64,000 bases of DNA from Mesorhizobium escarrei (GCF_935825525.1 NZ_CAKXZT010000119.1:153120-217119), one strand, 5' to 3'; counted from the first letter of the stretch, positions 1 to 8,936 are shown. Notes: generated by a model not told the origin, from the letters alone. A program made the numbers and translations.

Positions 1-965
1 TCGATGTCGCTGAGATAGGTGACGACGGTGACATGGGAGGTTGCCGCCGTCAGCGCACCGATGACCAGCACCATGAGGACGACGCCGAGATAGCCCGCCG
101 AACCGATGGCGAAATTGCCGAACAGGGCGGTCGCCTGATCGGCCTGCGGCGTCGCCATGTTTCGCGACGACCACCACGAGAAGACGATGAAGACGAGCAC
201 CGCCGCCGCACCCCCGGCGGCGGCGCCCTTCATGCCGGTGACAAGAAAGTGGTGGCGGAATTCGCGCGCGATAAAGCGCGCTTCGGCGCCGACGAAATGC
301 AGCACCTCGATGATGTGGCCGTTACCGGCCATGGCGCCGCGCGTCGCGAATACCACGGTCAGCACGGTTGCCGCCAGCATCAGCGCCAGCACGGCGATGC
401 CGATGGTCACCGTGGTGCGGGCCATGGCGACCAGCCGGTCGACCCAGGTGCGATGGTCGTCAAGCGAGGCACTGGGCAGTTTCGGCGTGATCGCGGCGCG
501 CATTGCGGCGAAATCGGGCGGGTTGGTCTCGTCTATGGTGACGATGATCAGACGCGGCACCGGCAGCTCGTCGATGTTGAGACCCGAACCCAGCCAGGGT
601 TCCAAAAGCCGCGCCGTGGCATCGCGGTCGACAATCCTGGCGCTCTTCACGCCAGGAAATTCGCCGGCGATCTGCGAGGCCTGAGCAAGTGCTGCCTCGA
701 TGTCGAGGCCGTCCATCGGCTTGATCTGGATCGTCGCCTCGCGTGCGATCTGGTTCTCCCAGACCGAGGCGGTGTCACGCACCAGCGTCACCGCGCCGAA
801 GGTCAGGCAGGAGAGAAACGTCATGATGGCGATGACCAGGACCAGCGCCCGGCCGGCAATGTTCTGCGCCGGCACGATCGGCGCCATCTTGCGCTGAACG
901 CGCTGCGTCGTCCCAGCCCTCCCGGCGTGCTGGTCTTCGACGTGGTTAGGGGAAAGATCAGTCAT
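1..965 (-). CDS. ftsX: Cell division protein FtsX (partial, C-terminus outside window)
   Basis: FtsX is the membrane half of the FtsEX complex, which couples ATP hydrolysis to septal peptidoglycan hydrolysis. I translated the minus strand from the ATG at 965: about 321 residues are visible before the window edge removes the end. They show a cytoplasmic N-terminus, a first TM at about residues 41-62, a periplasmic domain up to about 180, and further TMs near 188-209, 245-265 and 292-312. The segment EVLHFVGAEARFIAREF (about residues 220-236) is the family-typical cytoplasmic turn. The start codon overlaps the ftsE stop (TATGACTGA), so the two genes are translationally coupled. Identification rests on partner, topology and this motif. 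Confidence 0.9.
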   Translation of the reverse strand, partial: MTDLSPNHVEDQHAGRAGTTQRVQRKMAPIVPAQNIAGRALVLVIAIMTFLSCLTFGAVTLVRDTASVWENQIAREATIQIKPMDGLDIEAALAQASQIAGEFPGVKSARIVDRDATARLLEPWLGSGLNIDELPVPRLIIVTIDETNPPDFAAMRAAITPKLPSASLDDHRTWVDRLVAMARTTVTIGIAVLALMLAATVLTVVFATRGAMAGNGHIIEVLHFVGAEARFIAREFRHHFLVTGMKGAAAGGAAAVLVFIVFSWWSSRNMATPQADQATALFGNFAIGSAGYLGVVLMVLVIGALTAATSHVTVVTYLSDI

Positions 966-1617
966 AGATATCAAGCCTTCCGCCGGCCAGGATCATGCGC
1001 CGCGCGTCGACCTGTTCCATCAGGCCGAGATCGTGCGTTGCGATCACCACGGCGGTGCCCAGCCGGTTGAGCTCGATGAACAGCCGCAACAGGCGTCGCG
1101 CCAGAGGCGGATCGACATTGCCGGTCGGCTCATCGGCAAGCAGGATTTCGGGCTGCTCGATCAGCGCCCTGGCGATTGCGGCGCGCTGCTTCTCGCCACC
1201 CGACAGCACCGGCGGCAGCACATGCATGCGCTCGCCAAGGCCGACCCATTTCAAGAGCTCGGTCACGTCGGTGCGGTAGCTGGCCTCCTCGCGCCCGCGC
1301 ACGCGCAGCGGCAAGGCCACATTCTCATAGGTCGTCATGTGGTCGAGCAGGCGAAAGTCCTGGAACACCACGCCGATGCGCCGCCGCAGAAGCGGCAGCT
1401 CGGCGCGCGAGATGCGCGAGCGGTCCTTGCCGAAGATGGTGATCAGCCCGCGCGTCGGCTTGAGCGACATGAACAACAGCCGCAGCAGCGTCGTCTTGCC
1501 GGCGCCCGAAGGGCCGCTCAGGAACTGGAAGGAGCGCTCCGGTATGTGCAAGGAAATGTCGCGGAGGATTTCCGGACCCATGCCATAGCGGAGGCCGACA
1601 TTTTCGAAGCGGATCAC
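958..1617 (-). CDS. ftsE: Cell division ATP-binding protein FtsE
   Basis: This 219-residue ABC ATPase partners FtsX at the division site. Walker A is GPSGAGKTT (about residues 35-43), the signature is LSGGEKQRAAIARA, and Walker B is ILLADEPTGNVD with the FtsE-typical GNVD ending. The H-loop is ATHDLGL. The length is normal for FtsE. It is the first gene of ftsEX, and a CtrA-type box lies about 70 nt upstream of its ATG (1688-1702), which suggests cell-cycle control of the operon. Confidence 0.96.
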   Translation of the reverse strand: MIRFENVGLRYGMGPEILRDISLHIPERSFQFLSGPSGAGKTTLLRLLFMSLKPTRGLITIFGKDRSRISRAELPLLRRRIGVVFQDFRLLDHMTTYENVALPLRVRGREEASYRTDVTELLKWVGLGERMHVLPPVLSGGEKQRAAIARALIEQPEILLADEPTGNVDPPLARRLLRLFIELNRLGTAVVIATHDLGLMEQVDARRMILAGGRLDIYD

Positions 1618-1687
1618 GTTCGACGACCTGAAACTTGCGGCGGCGACGAGCCAGCCTTCTCTGAGAAAAGACCATCGGCCGCCATGG

Positions 1688-1702
1688 TTAACCGACGGTT
1701 AA
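1688..1702 (-). promoter_or_regulatory. CtrA-type box upstream of ftsE
   Basis: Read toward ftsE, the sequence is TTAACCGTCGGTTAACCAT (the four extra bases extend to 1684). This is an exact TTAA-N7-TTAA, the CtrA consensus known from Caulobacter and rhizobia, and the second half-site even continues as TTAACCAT. A further TTAACCAT half-site lies at 1749-1756 on the + strand. The site is in the divergent gap between ftsE and the next + strand gene. That CtrA acts here is inferred. Confidence 0.55.
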
Positions 1703-1810
1703 TTTTGGGGTTTTTCGGGCGCGTCACAAGGGTTTCCGTTGGGAAACGTTAACCATTTCCGTTTACGCAAAAGAAACGAAGAGCGAACAAGTGCGAATGC
1801 TGGGGCCGCG

Positions 1811-2452
1811 ATGGCTAACGATCGAACCGCGCGCCCGGTTTCCGGCGAAATCATGACCGATACGGCCGCCGCGCCGGAACGCATCATCCGTGATCCAGCT
1901 GGTGACGTCGTCGACGCCGACTACGAGGTGCTGCCGCGCCTCACCGCCAGCATTGACCCTTCACCGCCGCTTTCGCGGGTGATCGCCACGCCATCGGTCG
2001 AAGGCATGGATATGCTGCGCAAGCCGGTAGCGGCGATGGAACGGCTCCGGGCGTCGCGCGGCGGGCCGATCTTCTGGATCGCCGGCCTCGGCGTGGCGTT
2101 TGCAGCCTTCTGGATCTCGGGCGGGCACGCGCTGTTGCGCCAGGCGCCACTTCTTCTGGCGGCACAGGAGAGGGGCGTTGCACTCACCATTTCAGGGGTT
2201 ATGTCGCGTATCGATGCGTCCGGGCCGCAACCGGTCTTGTTCGTCGGTGGCGAGGCCGCGAATGACGGCGCCAGCCCGTCGCCATTGCCGCCGCTGGAAA
2301 TCCGGGTCACCGGCAATGATGGGCGCACAACCCGCTATACGCTGGGGACCTCCGACCGGTCGCTGGCGCCCGGCGAAAGATTTGCCTTTTCCAGCCGGCT
2401 CGACGTGCCTAGAAACGGAGTCAAGACCGTCTCGGTCACCTTCGCCAATTAG
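1811..2452 (+). CDS. Single-pass membrane protein of unknown function
   Basis: About 213 residues from the ATG at 1811. An N-terminal Pro/Ala/Asp-rich cytoplasmic part is followed by one TM (GPIFWIAGLGVAFAAFWI, about residues 90-107). The C-terminal domain (about 125-213) has a beta-rich look and ends VKTVSVTFAN. Rhizobial genes in this slot next to ftsE and hpt often carry an N-terminal MJ0042-type zinc ribbon; no CxxC pair is seen here. The start is uncertain: TTG 1739 and ATG 1853 are also in frame, and none has a strong ribosome binding site. It lies 27 nt before hpt and is probably co-transcribed with it. Confidence 0.7.
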   Translation: MANDRTARPVSGEIMTDTAAAPERIIRDPAGDVVDADYEVLPRLTASIDPSPPLSRVIATPSVEGMDMLRKPVAAMERLRASRGGPIFWIAGLGVAFAAFWISGGHALLRQAPLLLAAQERGVALTISGVMSRIDASGPQPVLFVGGEAANDGASPSPLPPLEIRVTGNDGRTTRYTLGTSDRSLAPGERFAFSSRLDVPRNGVKTVSVTFAN

Positions 2453-2479
2453 CGGCGATCATTTCGGGAAAGGCAGCCA

Positions 2480-3022
2480 ATGCCAATCGTGCGTGGCAAG
2501 GATATCGAGGTTCTGTTTTCGGCGTCGGCGATTGCCCGCCGCAATCTGGAGCTCGCCAAGGAGATCGCCGGGCACGATTATCAGGACCTTCTGGTGATTT
2601 CGGTGCTAAAGGGGTCGTTCATCTTCGCCGCCGATCTCATCCGCGCCATGCACGATGTCGGCCTGTCGCCGGAGGTCGAGTTCATCTTCATCTCCAGCTA
2701 CGGCGCCGGCACCACCAGCGGCGAGGTGAGGGTGCTGCGCGACATTGACAATGAGGTCGCCGGCCGCGACGTGCTGTTGATCGACGACATCCTCGAATCC
2801 GGCAAGACGCTGTCCTTCACCCGCGAACTGATGCTGTCGCGCGGCGCCAAAAGCTGTTCCATCGCTGTGCTGCTCGACAAGCGCATGCGCCGCCAGACCG
2901 CGCTCAACGCCGATTATGTCGGCTTCGACTGCCCCGACTATTTCGTCGTCGGCTACGGCATGGATGTCGCCCACGCCTTTCGTGAACTGCCGTTTGTCGG
3001 CGTCGTCAAGGGCGACGCCTAG
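2480..3022 (+). CDS. hpt: Hypoxanthine phosphoribosyltransferase
   Basis: This purine-salvage enzyme converts hypoxanthine (or guanine) and PRPP to IMP (or GMP). The 180-residue length is normal. The PRPP-binding motif is VLLIDDILESGKTL (about residues 98-111), and the early VLKGSFIFAADL segment matches the pyrophosphate loop region of HPRTs. The C-terminal part DYVGFDCPDYFVVGYGMD is the purine-binding strand of the family. A GGGAAAGG sequence precedes the ATG by about 8 nt. Confidence 0.95.
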   Translation: MPIVRGKDIEVLFSASAIARRNLELAKEIAGHDYQDLLVISVLKGSFIFAADLIRAMHDVGLSPEVEFIFISSYGAGTTSGEVRVLRDIDNEVAGRDVLLIDDILESGKTLSFTRELMLSRGAKSCSIAVLLDKRMRRQTALNADYVGFDCPDYFVVGYGMDVAHAFRELPFVGVVKGDA

Positions 3023-3033
3023 GGTGTGCTGAT

Positions 3034-3152
3034 ATTCAGGTGAGGCCGGCCTGCAAACAGCGGCTTCCTGCGCTTCGGTGCTAACGTACCCAAAAGTACG
3101 CTCCGCTCCGGGTTCTCGGAAGCCGCTGTTTTCGACTCGGCCTGACCTGAAT
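3034..3152. repeat. Dispersed palindromic repeat, family R, copy 1
   Basis: The outer arms ATTCAGGTGAGGCC (3034-3047) and GGCCTGACCTGAAT (3139-3152) and the inner arms AACAGCGGCTTCC (3057-3069) and GGAAGCCGCTGTT (3118-3130) make a long imperfect hairpin. The core CTGCGCTTCGGTGCT and GTACGCTCCGCTCCG recur at 29505-29624 (inverted), 37870-37975 and 62544-62729. It fills most of the gap after hpt. Confidence 0.85.
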
Positions 3153-3297
3153 CTCAACACCCCCCGGTGCTCAATCCGGAAGGTGCGATGGGCTTGTAAT
3201 CGCTGTGTATAACGCTTCGATGCGGCGTGCTCCGGATTTTCTCCCTGATCGGTTGCGGTTCAGGAAAAGTCAACTTTTCCCGGCGAAACTTTCCGCT

Positions 3298-3669
3298 ATG
3301 GCAAAGCTCCTGATCGTTGAGGACGATGAATCCGTCCGCACCCTCGCCGCTCGCGCGCTCGAACGCGCTGGGCATATGATCGACATCGCCGCCGACGGCG
3401 CGCAAGGGCTTGCCCTGATCCGCGCAGCACGTGGCGGCTACGACCTTGTCGTCTCCGATATCCGGATGCCGGGAATGGACGGCATCCAAATGGCCAAGGC
3501 GGCTGCATCGCTTTTCCCGGCGATGAAGATCTTGCTGATGACCGGCTATGCCGACCAGCGCGAGCGCGCCGAGGAATTGAACGGCGTCATTGTGGACGTC
3601 GTGCAGAAGCCGTTCACGCTGGCCGAAATCCGCGCGCGCGTCGAACAGGCGCTCGCCTGTTTCGCTTAA
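3298..3669 (+). CDS. Stand-alone response regulator receiver protein
   Basis: A single receiver domain of 123 residues with no output domain. The acidic pocket is E8-D9-D10, the phosphoacceptor is D54 (LVVSDIRMPG), the switch Thr is T82 (LLMTGYAD) and the conserved Lys is K104 (VQKPF). Such proteins act by protein contact or phosphotransfer, like CpdR or DivK. It is not the classical rhizobial CpdR by sequence memory, so no symbol is given. No histidine kinase lies nearby. I chose the ATG at 3298; an in-frame GTG at 3205 would add an unlikely tail. Confidence 0.88.
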   Translation: MAKLLIVEDDESVRTLAARALERAGHMIDIAADGAQGLALIRAARGGYDLVVSDIRMPGMDGIQMAKAAASLFPAMKILLMTGYADQRERAEELNGVIVDVVQKPFTLAEIRARVEQALACFA

Positions 3670-3689
3670 ACCCTTAGGCCTGACCGCGG

Positions 3690-4640
3690 TCAGGCCGGAT
3701 CGCAGGTCGCAGTGATTGCCGGCGCGCTGCTCCGGCGCCGGCTTGCGTTGAGCGCGAACAGACCGGCGCCAATGATGAGGGCGGCGCCGATGACGGTGGT
3801 CGATCGCGGCACTTCGGCAAAGAACAGGAAGCCCCACAGCGGCGACCAGATGATTCCGGTGTATTCGAAGGTGGCGACGCCGTTGGCGGGCGCCAGCCGG
3901 TAGGCCTGCGACAACAGGATCATCCCGGCCGAAGCGACGACGCCGCAGGCGGCCATCGTCAGGAAGTCGATGGGTGTCGGCCAGATCCATGGCCTGACCA
4001 GGAAGTCGAGGCTCGGATGCGTGGCATGAGCTATTCCTGCCAGCCAGAACAGACCGGCGACCGCTGCAGCGCCCAGGAGATAGACGCCGTTTTGATAGAA
4101 CGCCATGACCGTAGATGATTCGGTGTCGCCGATCTTGCGGGCCATCAACTGCGAAAAGCCGTACAGCACCGCCGAGGCCAGCGACAGCAGCGCCGCCCAG
4201 TCGAACAGCCCGGCACCGGGCCGCAGCATCACCAGCACGCCCAACATTCCGACCATGACGGTGACCAGCGTCTGCCAGGCCACCCGTTCGCCGAGATAAG
4301 GGCCGGCAAGCGCCATGATGAACAGCGGTGCCATGAAATAGAGCGCCACCGCGTCGGCAAGCGGCAGGGCGGCGATCGCCAGGTAGTAGACCGTGTAGGA
4401 GGTGAACAGGATCAAGGCGCGCATCGTCAGCATGCGAAACCGCTTCGAAAAGATCGCCTTAAGGCCGACATCGACATGAACCAGCACGAGAAGAATGGGC
4501 AGGGCGACGATCGAGCGGATCGTCATCACCTCGGTCACCGGATAGGTGCCCGATACTGCCTTGATCAGCGGATCCTGGAGCGAGAACACCAGAACGCCGA
4601 GGCAAAGGCTTGCCATGCCAAGGAAGATCCGGTTCTGCAT
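3690..4640 (-). CDS. EamA/DMT-family transporter
   Basis: A 316-residue inner-membrane protein with about ten hydrophobic segments in two EamA repeats (about residues 8-140 and 150-300). The family exports or imports metabolites; the substrate cannot be read from sequence. It is transcribed away from the LysR gene at 4954, a common regulator-exporter arrangement. The start ATG is preceded by AAGGAGCC. Two other EamA proteins lie in this window (34190 and 56777), each in a different context. Confidence 0.9.
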   Translation of the reverse strand: MQNRIFLGMASLCLGVLVFSLQDPLIKAVSGTYPVTEVMTIRSIVALPILLVLVHVDVGLKAIFSKRFRMLTMRALILFTSYTVYYLAIAALPLADAVALYFMAPLFIMALAGPYLGERVAWQTLVTVMVGMLGVLVMLRPGAGLFDWAALLSLASAVLYGFSQLMARKIGDTESSTVMAFYQNGVYLLGAAAVAGLFWLAGIAHATHPSLDFLVRPWIWPTPIDFLTMAACGVVASAGMILLSQAYRLAPANGVATFEYTGIIWSPLWGFLFFAEVPRSTTVIGAALIIGAGLFALNASRRRSSAPAITATCDPA

Positions 4641-4953
4641 GTCGTTCGACGGCTCCTTGCGTGCGCGGCCCGAGAGCCGGGCCTGCGTAATTTTGCTTTA
4701 TGCATATCGCCCAAAACCGATGCGCAACCCTCGGGTCAGGCCAGGGTCATGCCCGAGGGCATGCTTTTGAGCGATATGCATCAAAAAGAACCCGCCACCG
4801 TTTCGGGCAGCGGGTACGAGTGAGGACTTTGATTGGTCCGCAGCCGATTTCGCAGCCGCATATCCAATGGGTGAAGCGACTATTATCCGCCGTTTGACAT
4901 GTTGCAAACGAATTGGAATGATGCCAGCAATCAGATTTTCTTATGGCGGACAA
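4641..4953. other. Divergent intergenic region between DMT and LysR genes
   Basis: 313 bp without a gene. It holds the ATGCAT-type palindrome at 4700-4781, and then the presumed promoters of the DMT gene (minus) and LysR gene (plus). No clear -35/-10 pair or LysR operator could be assigned by eye. Confidence 0.6.
4700..4781. repeat. Palindromic repeat, ATGCAT family, long form
   Basis: Perfect 11-nt outer arms ATGCATATCGC (4700-4710) and GCGATATGCAT (4771-4781) enclose an inner stem CCCTCGGG (4728-4735) / CCCGAGGG (4752-4759). The reverse complement aligns with the element at 14262-14310 (AAAAGCATGCCCTCGG shared), and the ends match shorter relatives at 30577-30625 and 39210-39256. Confidence 0.85.
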
Positions 4954-5811
4954 ATGAAGCCCACGCTCGACAGCGATCTGCTGCGCACCTTCGTCGCGAT
5001 CGCCGACGCCGGCAATTTCACCAAGGCTGCGGCGCAGGCCGGCCGTACCCAGTCGGCGGTTTCGATGCAGATGAAGAAGCTCGAAGATATGGTCGGCGAC
5101 AGCCTGTTCGAGCGCGGCTCGCGTGGTGTGGCGCTGACGCGCCGCGGCGGCGAACTCATCGTCAACGCCCGCCGGATCGTGTCGCTGCTCGACGAGACGG
5201 CGGCATCGATGGTCGCGGCGCCGCTTGGCGGACCGGTGCGCATCGGCATTCCGGAGGAATATGGCCACGCGATCCTGTCGCGCGCGCTCGGCGCCTTTGC
5301 CAAGCGCCATCCCCAGGTCGATATCACCGTCCGCTACGCGCATTCCGGTGCGCAGATCGCGGCGCTCGCCGCCGGCGAGCTCGATCTGGCGGTGGTGTTC
5401 GAATGGCAGGACCTCTCCGGCGGTGAGGTGCTGATGCATGACCCGACTGTGTGGGTGACGTCGGAACTGCATCATATGCATGAGGAGCGGCCGGTGCCTA
5501 TTGCGCTCTACAACCGTGCCGGCTGGTGTAAGGATTTCGCGATAAAGTCGCTGGAACAACGTGGTCTCGCCTATCGTGTCGCCTATACCAGCGATACCAA
5601 TGGCGGCCTGCGGCTTGCCGTCACCTCCGGACTGGCGATTGCGCCGATCTCGCGCAGCAACATCCCGGCCGGCTGCCGCGAACTTACCGCCGCCGACGGG
5701 TTCGGCGACATCGATTCCTCCAACGTGGTGCTGTGGCGCAATCCGAACGCGTCCGGCGAGGCCATCGACGGCATGCAAGAGGCGATCCGCGAGGCGTTTA
5801 CCAATCGCTAA
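4954..5811 (+). CDS. LysR-family transcriptional regulator
   Basis: About 285 residues from the ATG at 4954, which has GGCGGAC just upstream. The N-terminal winged helix-turn-helix reads FVAIADAGNFTKAAAQAGRTQSAVSMQMKKLE (split: FVAIADAGNFTKAAAQ and TQSAVSMQMKKLE), typical of LysR regulators, followed by the LysR substrate-binding domain (about residues 90-285). An in-frame start at 4867 would add an unlikely 29-residue tail. Its divergent neighbour, the DMT exporter at 3690, is the likely target; the effector is unknown. Confidence 0.9.
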   Translation: MKPTLDSDLLRTFVAIADAGNFTKAAAQAGRTQSAVSMQMKKLEDMVGDSLFERGSRGVALTRRGGELIVNARRIVSLLDETAASMVAAPLGGPVRIGIPEEYGHAILSRALGAFAKRHPQVDITVRYAHSGAQIAALAAGELDLAVVFEWQDLSGGEVLMHDPTVWVTSELHHMHEERPVPIALYNRAGWCKDFAIKSLEQRGLAYRVAYTSDTNGGLRLAVTSGLAIAPISRSNIPAGCRELTAADGFGDIDSSNVVLWRNPNASGEAIDGMQEAIREAFTNR

Positions 5812-5825
5812 AGCCCTGGCAGCCG

Positions 5826-6194
5826 CTATGCGATGTCTTCGTAGAAGGTAAGCCGATTACCGAACGGATCGCCGACGGTGACCTCCCTTGTCTGCCAAGG
5901 TGTCTCTTCCAGTCCCGGTCTGGCAAAACGGTACTTCTTCGCTATCAGTTCGCGGTGCAGCGCCGCGATGTCGCCCGCTTCGACGCGGATGTAAGCGCCT
6001 GGCGCGCCGTCGCCGTGATGTTCGCTCAGATGCAGCACGCAGCCATCGCGCGAAATTCCCATATAAAGGGGAGCGTTGTCGTCGAAGCGGTGCTCGAACT
6101 GCACTTCGAAGCCGAGGAAGCCAACATAGAATTCATGCGCCTTGGCGATGTCGAAGATGCGCAGGATCGGGGTGACGGGCCCGAGTTTCACCAT
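5826..6194 (-). CDS. VOC/glyoxalase-superfamily protein
   Basis: A 122-residue single-domain protein. The N-terminal VTPILRIFDIAKAHEFYVGFLGF and the C-terminal VGDPFGNRLTFYED are the two beta-alpha-beta ends of the vicinal oxygen chelate fold, in the layout of bleomycin-resistance-like proteins. HLSEHHGDGAPGAYIRV lies in the middle. The substrate is not predictable; members bind antibiotics or act as dioxygenases or isomerases. It stands alone between the convergent LysR gene and the DUF4175 gene. Confidence 0.8.
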   Translation of the reverse strand: MVKLGPVTPILRIFDIAKAHEFYVGFLGFEVQFEHRFDDNAPLYMGISRDGCVLHLSEHHGDGAPGAYIRVEAGDIAALHRELIAKKYRFARPGLEETPWQTREVTVGDPFGNRLTFYEDIA

Positions 6195-6235
6195 GGCGGT
6201 CTCAATGGTTCGATGCCTGAGGCGATAGGAGAGCT

Positions 6236-8884
6236 TTACTTCAGCTCCAGCAGTCGCTCCAGATAGCTGCGCTCGATGTCGGGGCTGAGCGCATTGCCGA
6301 GCCGCTTGCGGATCGCTTCGAGGATCTGGCGGGCGCGCTGCACGTCGATCTCGTCCGGCACCTTCACCGACTCGCCGAAATCGGGACCATCGGTGGCGCG
6401 CGGCCGGCCGAGCGGATCGCGGTCGGCATTCTGCTGGCGGCCGCCGCGCTGGCCCTCGCCCTCGTCGCCCTGCATGGCCTGCAATTGCTTCATCATGTCC
6501 TTGGCGCCCTTGCGCAACGCTTCCAGCGCGCGGCCCTGGTGACCGACGGCCTGGTCGCCATCGCTGTCGCCAAGTGCCTGTTCGGCATTGCCCATGGATT
6601 TGCCGGCCTCGCCAAATCCCTCATTGGGCTCGAGCCCCATACCTTCGAGACCTTTTCTCAGCTGGTCGAGCTCGCTTTGCAGTTTGCCCTGGCCTTCCTG
6701 CAACTGCTTCAGCGCGTCGGCGAATTCCTCCGGCGTCATCGGCTTCGGCCGGCCGAGCGGATCGCGGTCTTCGCCTGGGCCGGGCTGCTCGCCCTGTTCG
6801 CCCATTTGGCCCTGCTCGCCGTTCTCGCCGAGCTGCTCGTCTCGGTTCTGCCCGCGCTGTTGCTGGCCGCGCTGCATCTGGTCCATGCGGAAGGTCTCGT
6901 TCATCATCTCCTGCTGGCGCCGCATGATCTCGCCGAGCTTGTCCATCTGCTGGCGCATTTCGCTGTTCTGCTGGCCGCCCTGCTGCTGACGCCCGGCCTG
7001 CAGGTTGTTCATCATGTCCTGCAGCTGCGAAAGCAATTGCTGCGCGCTGTCGCGATCGCCGGACTTCGCCAGATTCTCGATCTGGTCCATCATCCTTTCG
7101 ATGTCACTCTGGCGCAGTTCCTGGCCGTTCTGCTGCATCTGCGGCGCGTTCGGATTCTGCTGCGCACGTTGGGCGAATTCCTGCAGGAACTGGTTCATCG
7201 CCTCGCGCAGTTCCTTCATCGCCTTGTCGATTTCCTCGTCGCTGGCGCCGTTCTTGATCGCGTCCTGCAACGCCTGCTGCGCCTGGCGCAGCCGCCTCTC
7301 GGCGTCCGAAAGGTTGCCTTCCTCGATGCCGAGCGCGATCTCCCAGAGATAGGCGACCTCGTCGCGCAATTTGTCGTCGCTGTCGGCCATCTTCAACCGG
7401 GTGCGGGCGCTCATGATGGCGAGGTAGTGCGCCATATTGTCGAACGTGTCTTCGGGCCTGAGCGTGATCGCGTCCATCAGGTCGAGCACGCGGGTCTTGG
7501 CGTTGGCGTCAAGCGCCAGCACGCGCCGCTGCTCGATCACGGCCCTGGCCAGCGGGTTGGAGAAAGGTCGCTCCGGCATCACCAGGGTCTTGGTTTCGCT
7601 GGTTGCCGTATGTCCGGCATCGTCGGTGGCGACAAGCCTCAGCTTGATGTCGCCGCCGGCCCAGACGTGCTCGGTCAGGTCCTTCGTGGTCTTGGCGGCA
7701 TTGCCCTTGGCGCCCCGGCGCGGCAGGGACAGCGGCATTTCGGGCGGGCCATAGAGCGGATGCGCATTCGGCGCCGGTGGGTCGGCCAATACGAAATCCG
7801 CCTTGGCGGAGGCCGCGCCATAGTCGTCGTCGATCTGGTAGTTGAGCTCGAAAGAGCCGTTGACGGCGCGTTTCGGCTCGCCGACGAAGCGGATCTGTGG
7901 CGGCTTGTCCGGGATCACCGCGAAGGCCCAGCTGCCGAGTTCGTCGCCGCCCGAGTTGAGCGTCAGCGTGCCGTTGGCCGTCAGCTTTCCGGTGAATTGG
8001 CGCACCGTGGAGGGGGTTGCCGCCGCCGGCTTGGCCGCAGCCGACTTGGCCGCGTCGGGCTGCTGCCCGCCCGGCTCGATGGTGCGGGCGTTGCCGTCAG
8101 CGTCGGCATAGCTCAGCGTTTCCTCGCCCGAACCGCCGGTGACGCGCAGCGACACATCGCTGCCTGCCGGAACGGTGAAGGTGGAAGGTGCTTGATTGCC
8201 ATTGCTGGCGAGGGCCGGGTTGGCGGAGGCTGGGGAAGTGAGGAAGACCGGTGCCCTGCCGGTGTAGGCCGGCGGCGTCACCCAGGCGTCGATGCGCGGG
8301 GGCACCGCGTCGCGCGCCGCGTGGGCACTGAACCCGTCCGCTATGCGGCCGCCCGACGGCCCGAACGAGAAGGCGAAAGCGGTGACCAACACAAGCGCCG
8401 CCACGGCGCGCAGCCCCCATGGGTCGCGCTCCGGCACCCGGGTGCGCGGCAGGTCGCCACCGAGGTTGCCGAGTTTTTCGGCCATGCGTTTCTGGTGCTC
8501 GCGCCATAGCGCTTGCGAAAAAATGCTTTCTCTGCCGCTCGGCCGGTCGGTCTGCACCAGCACCGGACTGTGCAGCAACAGGTTGGCCGCCTCGATGCGC
8601 CGATCGATCTCAGCACTGGACGGCACCCGGAAGAAACGCAAGGGATAGAACGCGGCAAGGGCTGCGATGCCGAACGCTGCCATGAGGCCGACGCGCGCCA
8701 TATCGGGCAGCAGGAGGAAGACGCCGAGCCACGAGACGCTGAGGAACAGGCTGGCGACGATGACGAGCGGAAGCAGCAACGGCCAGCCACGCTCGACCGT
8801 CATCGAGACCCGCGTCGCCAGCCGGCTCAGGGCAAGGCGCCCGGCCAGGCTGCGATCGCTGGTGAAGGTGGGTCGTTGCGCCAT
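6236..8884 (-). CDS. DUF4175 / TIGR02302-family large membrane protein
   Basis: An 882-residue protein found widely in Alphaproteobacteria, function unknown. N-terminal TMs lie near residues 35-75 and 160-180, followed by a periplasmic-looking region with beta-rich segments (about 200-420). The C-terminal half (about 530-800) is very rich in Gln, Met, Glu and Gly and looks helical or coiled-coil, with the repeated short motif RDPLGRP (twice) in low-complexity linkers. In rhizobia it sits downstream of lysA, as here, though a dehydratase/ArsR pair is inserted between them. Confidence 0.88.
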   Translation of the reverse strand: MAQRPTFTSDRSLAGRLALSRLATRVSMTVERGWPLLLPLVIVASLFLSVSWLGVFLLLPDMARVGLMAAFGIAALAAFYPLRFFRVPSSAEIDRRIEAANLLLHSPVLVQTDRPSGRESIFSQALWREHQKRMAEKLGNLGGDLPRTRVPERDPWGLRAVAALVLVTAFAFSFGPSGGRIADGFSAHAARDAVPPRIDAWVTPPAYTGRAPVFLTSPASANPALASNGNQAPSTFTVPAGSDVSLRVTGGSGEETLSYADADGNARTIEPGGQQPDAAKSAAAKPAAATPSTVRQFTGKLTANGTLTLNSGGDELGSWAFAVIPDKPPQIRFVGEPKRAVNGSFELNYQIDDDYGAASAKADFVLADPPAPNAHPLYGPPEMPLSLPRRGAKGNAAKTTKDLTEHVWAGGDIKLRLVATDDAGHTATSETKTLVMPERPFSNPLARAVIEQRRVLALDANAKTRVLDLMDAITLRPEDTFDNMAHYLAIMSARTRLKMADSDDKLRDEVAYLWEIALGIEEGNLSDAERRLRQAQQALQDAIKNGASDEEIDKAMKELREAMNQFLQEFAQRAQQNPNAPQMQQNGQELRQSDIERMMDQIENLAKSGDRDSAQQLLSQLQDMMNNLQAGRQQQGGQQNSEMRQQMDKLGEIMRRQQEMMNETFRMDQMQRGQQQRGQNRDEQLGENGEQGQMGEQGEQPGPGEDRDPLGRPKPMTPEEFADALKQLQEGQGKLQSELDQLRKGLEGMGLEPNEGFGEAGKSMGNAEQALGDSDGDQAVGHQGRALEALRKGAKDMMKQLQAMQGDEGEGQRGGRQQNADRDPLGRPRATDGPDFGESVKVPDEIDVQRARQILEAIRKRLGNALSPDIERSYLERLLELK

Positions 8885-8936
8885 CGGCCCTTCCTGTTCG
8901 GGCGGGATAACCCGAACCTCACAAATCTATCGCACC

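Noticed and set aside
6485..8509. 674-codon open frame on + strand opposite the DUF4175 gene
   Set aside because: It is the antisense frame of a GC-rich real gene with family identity; it has no domain and repetitive leucine-rich composition.
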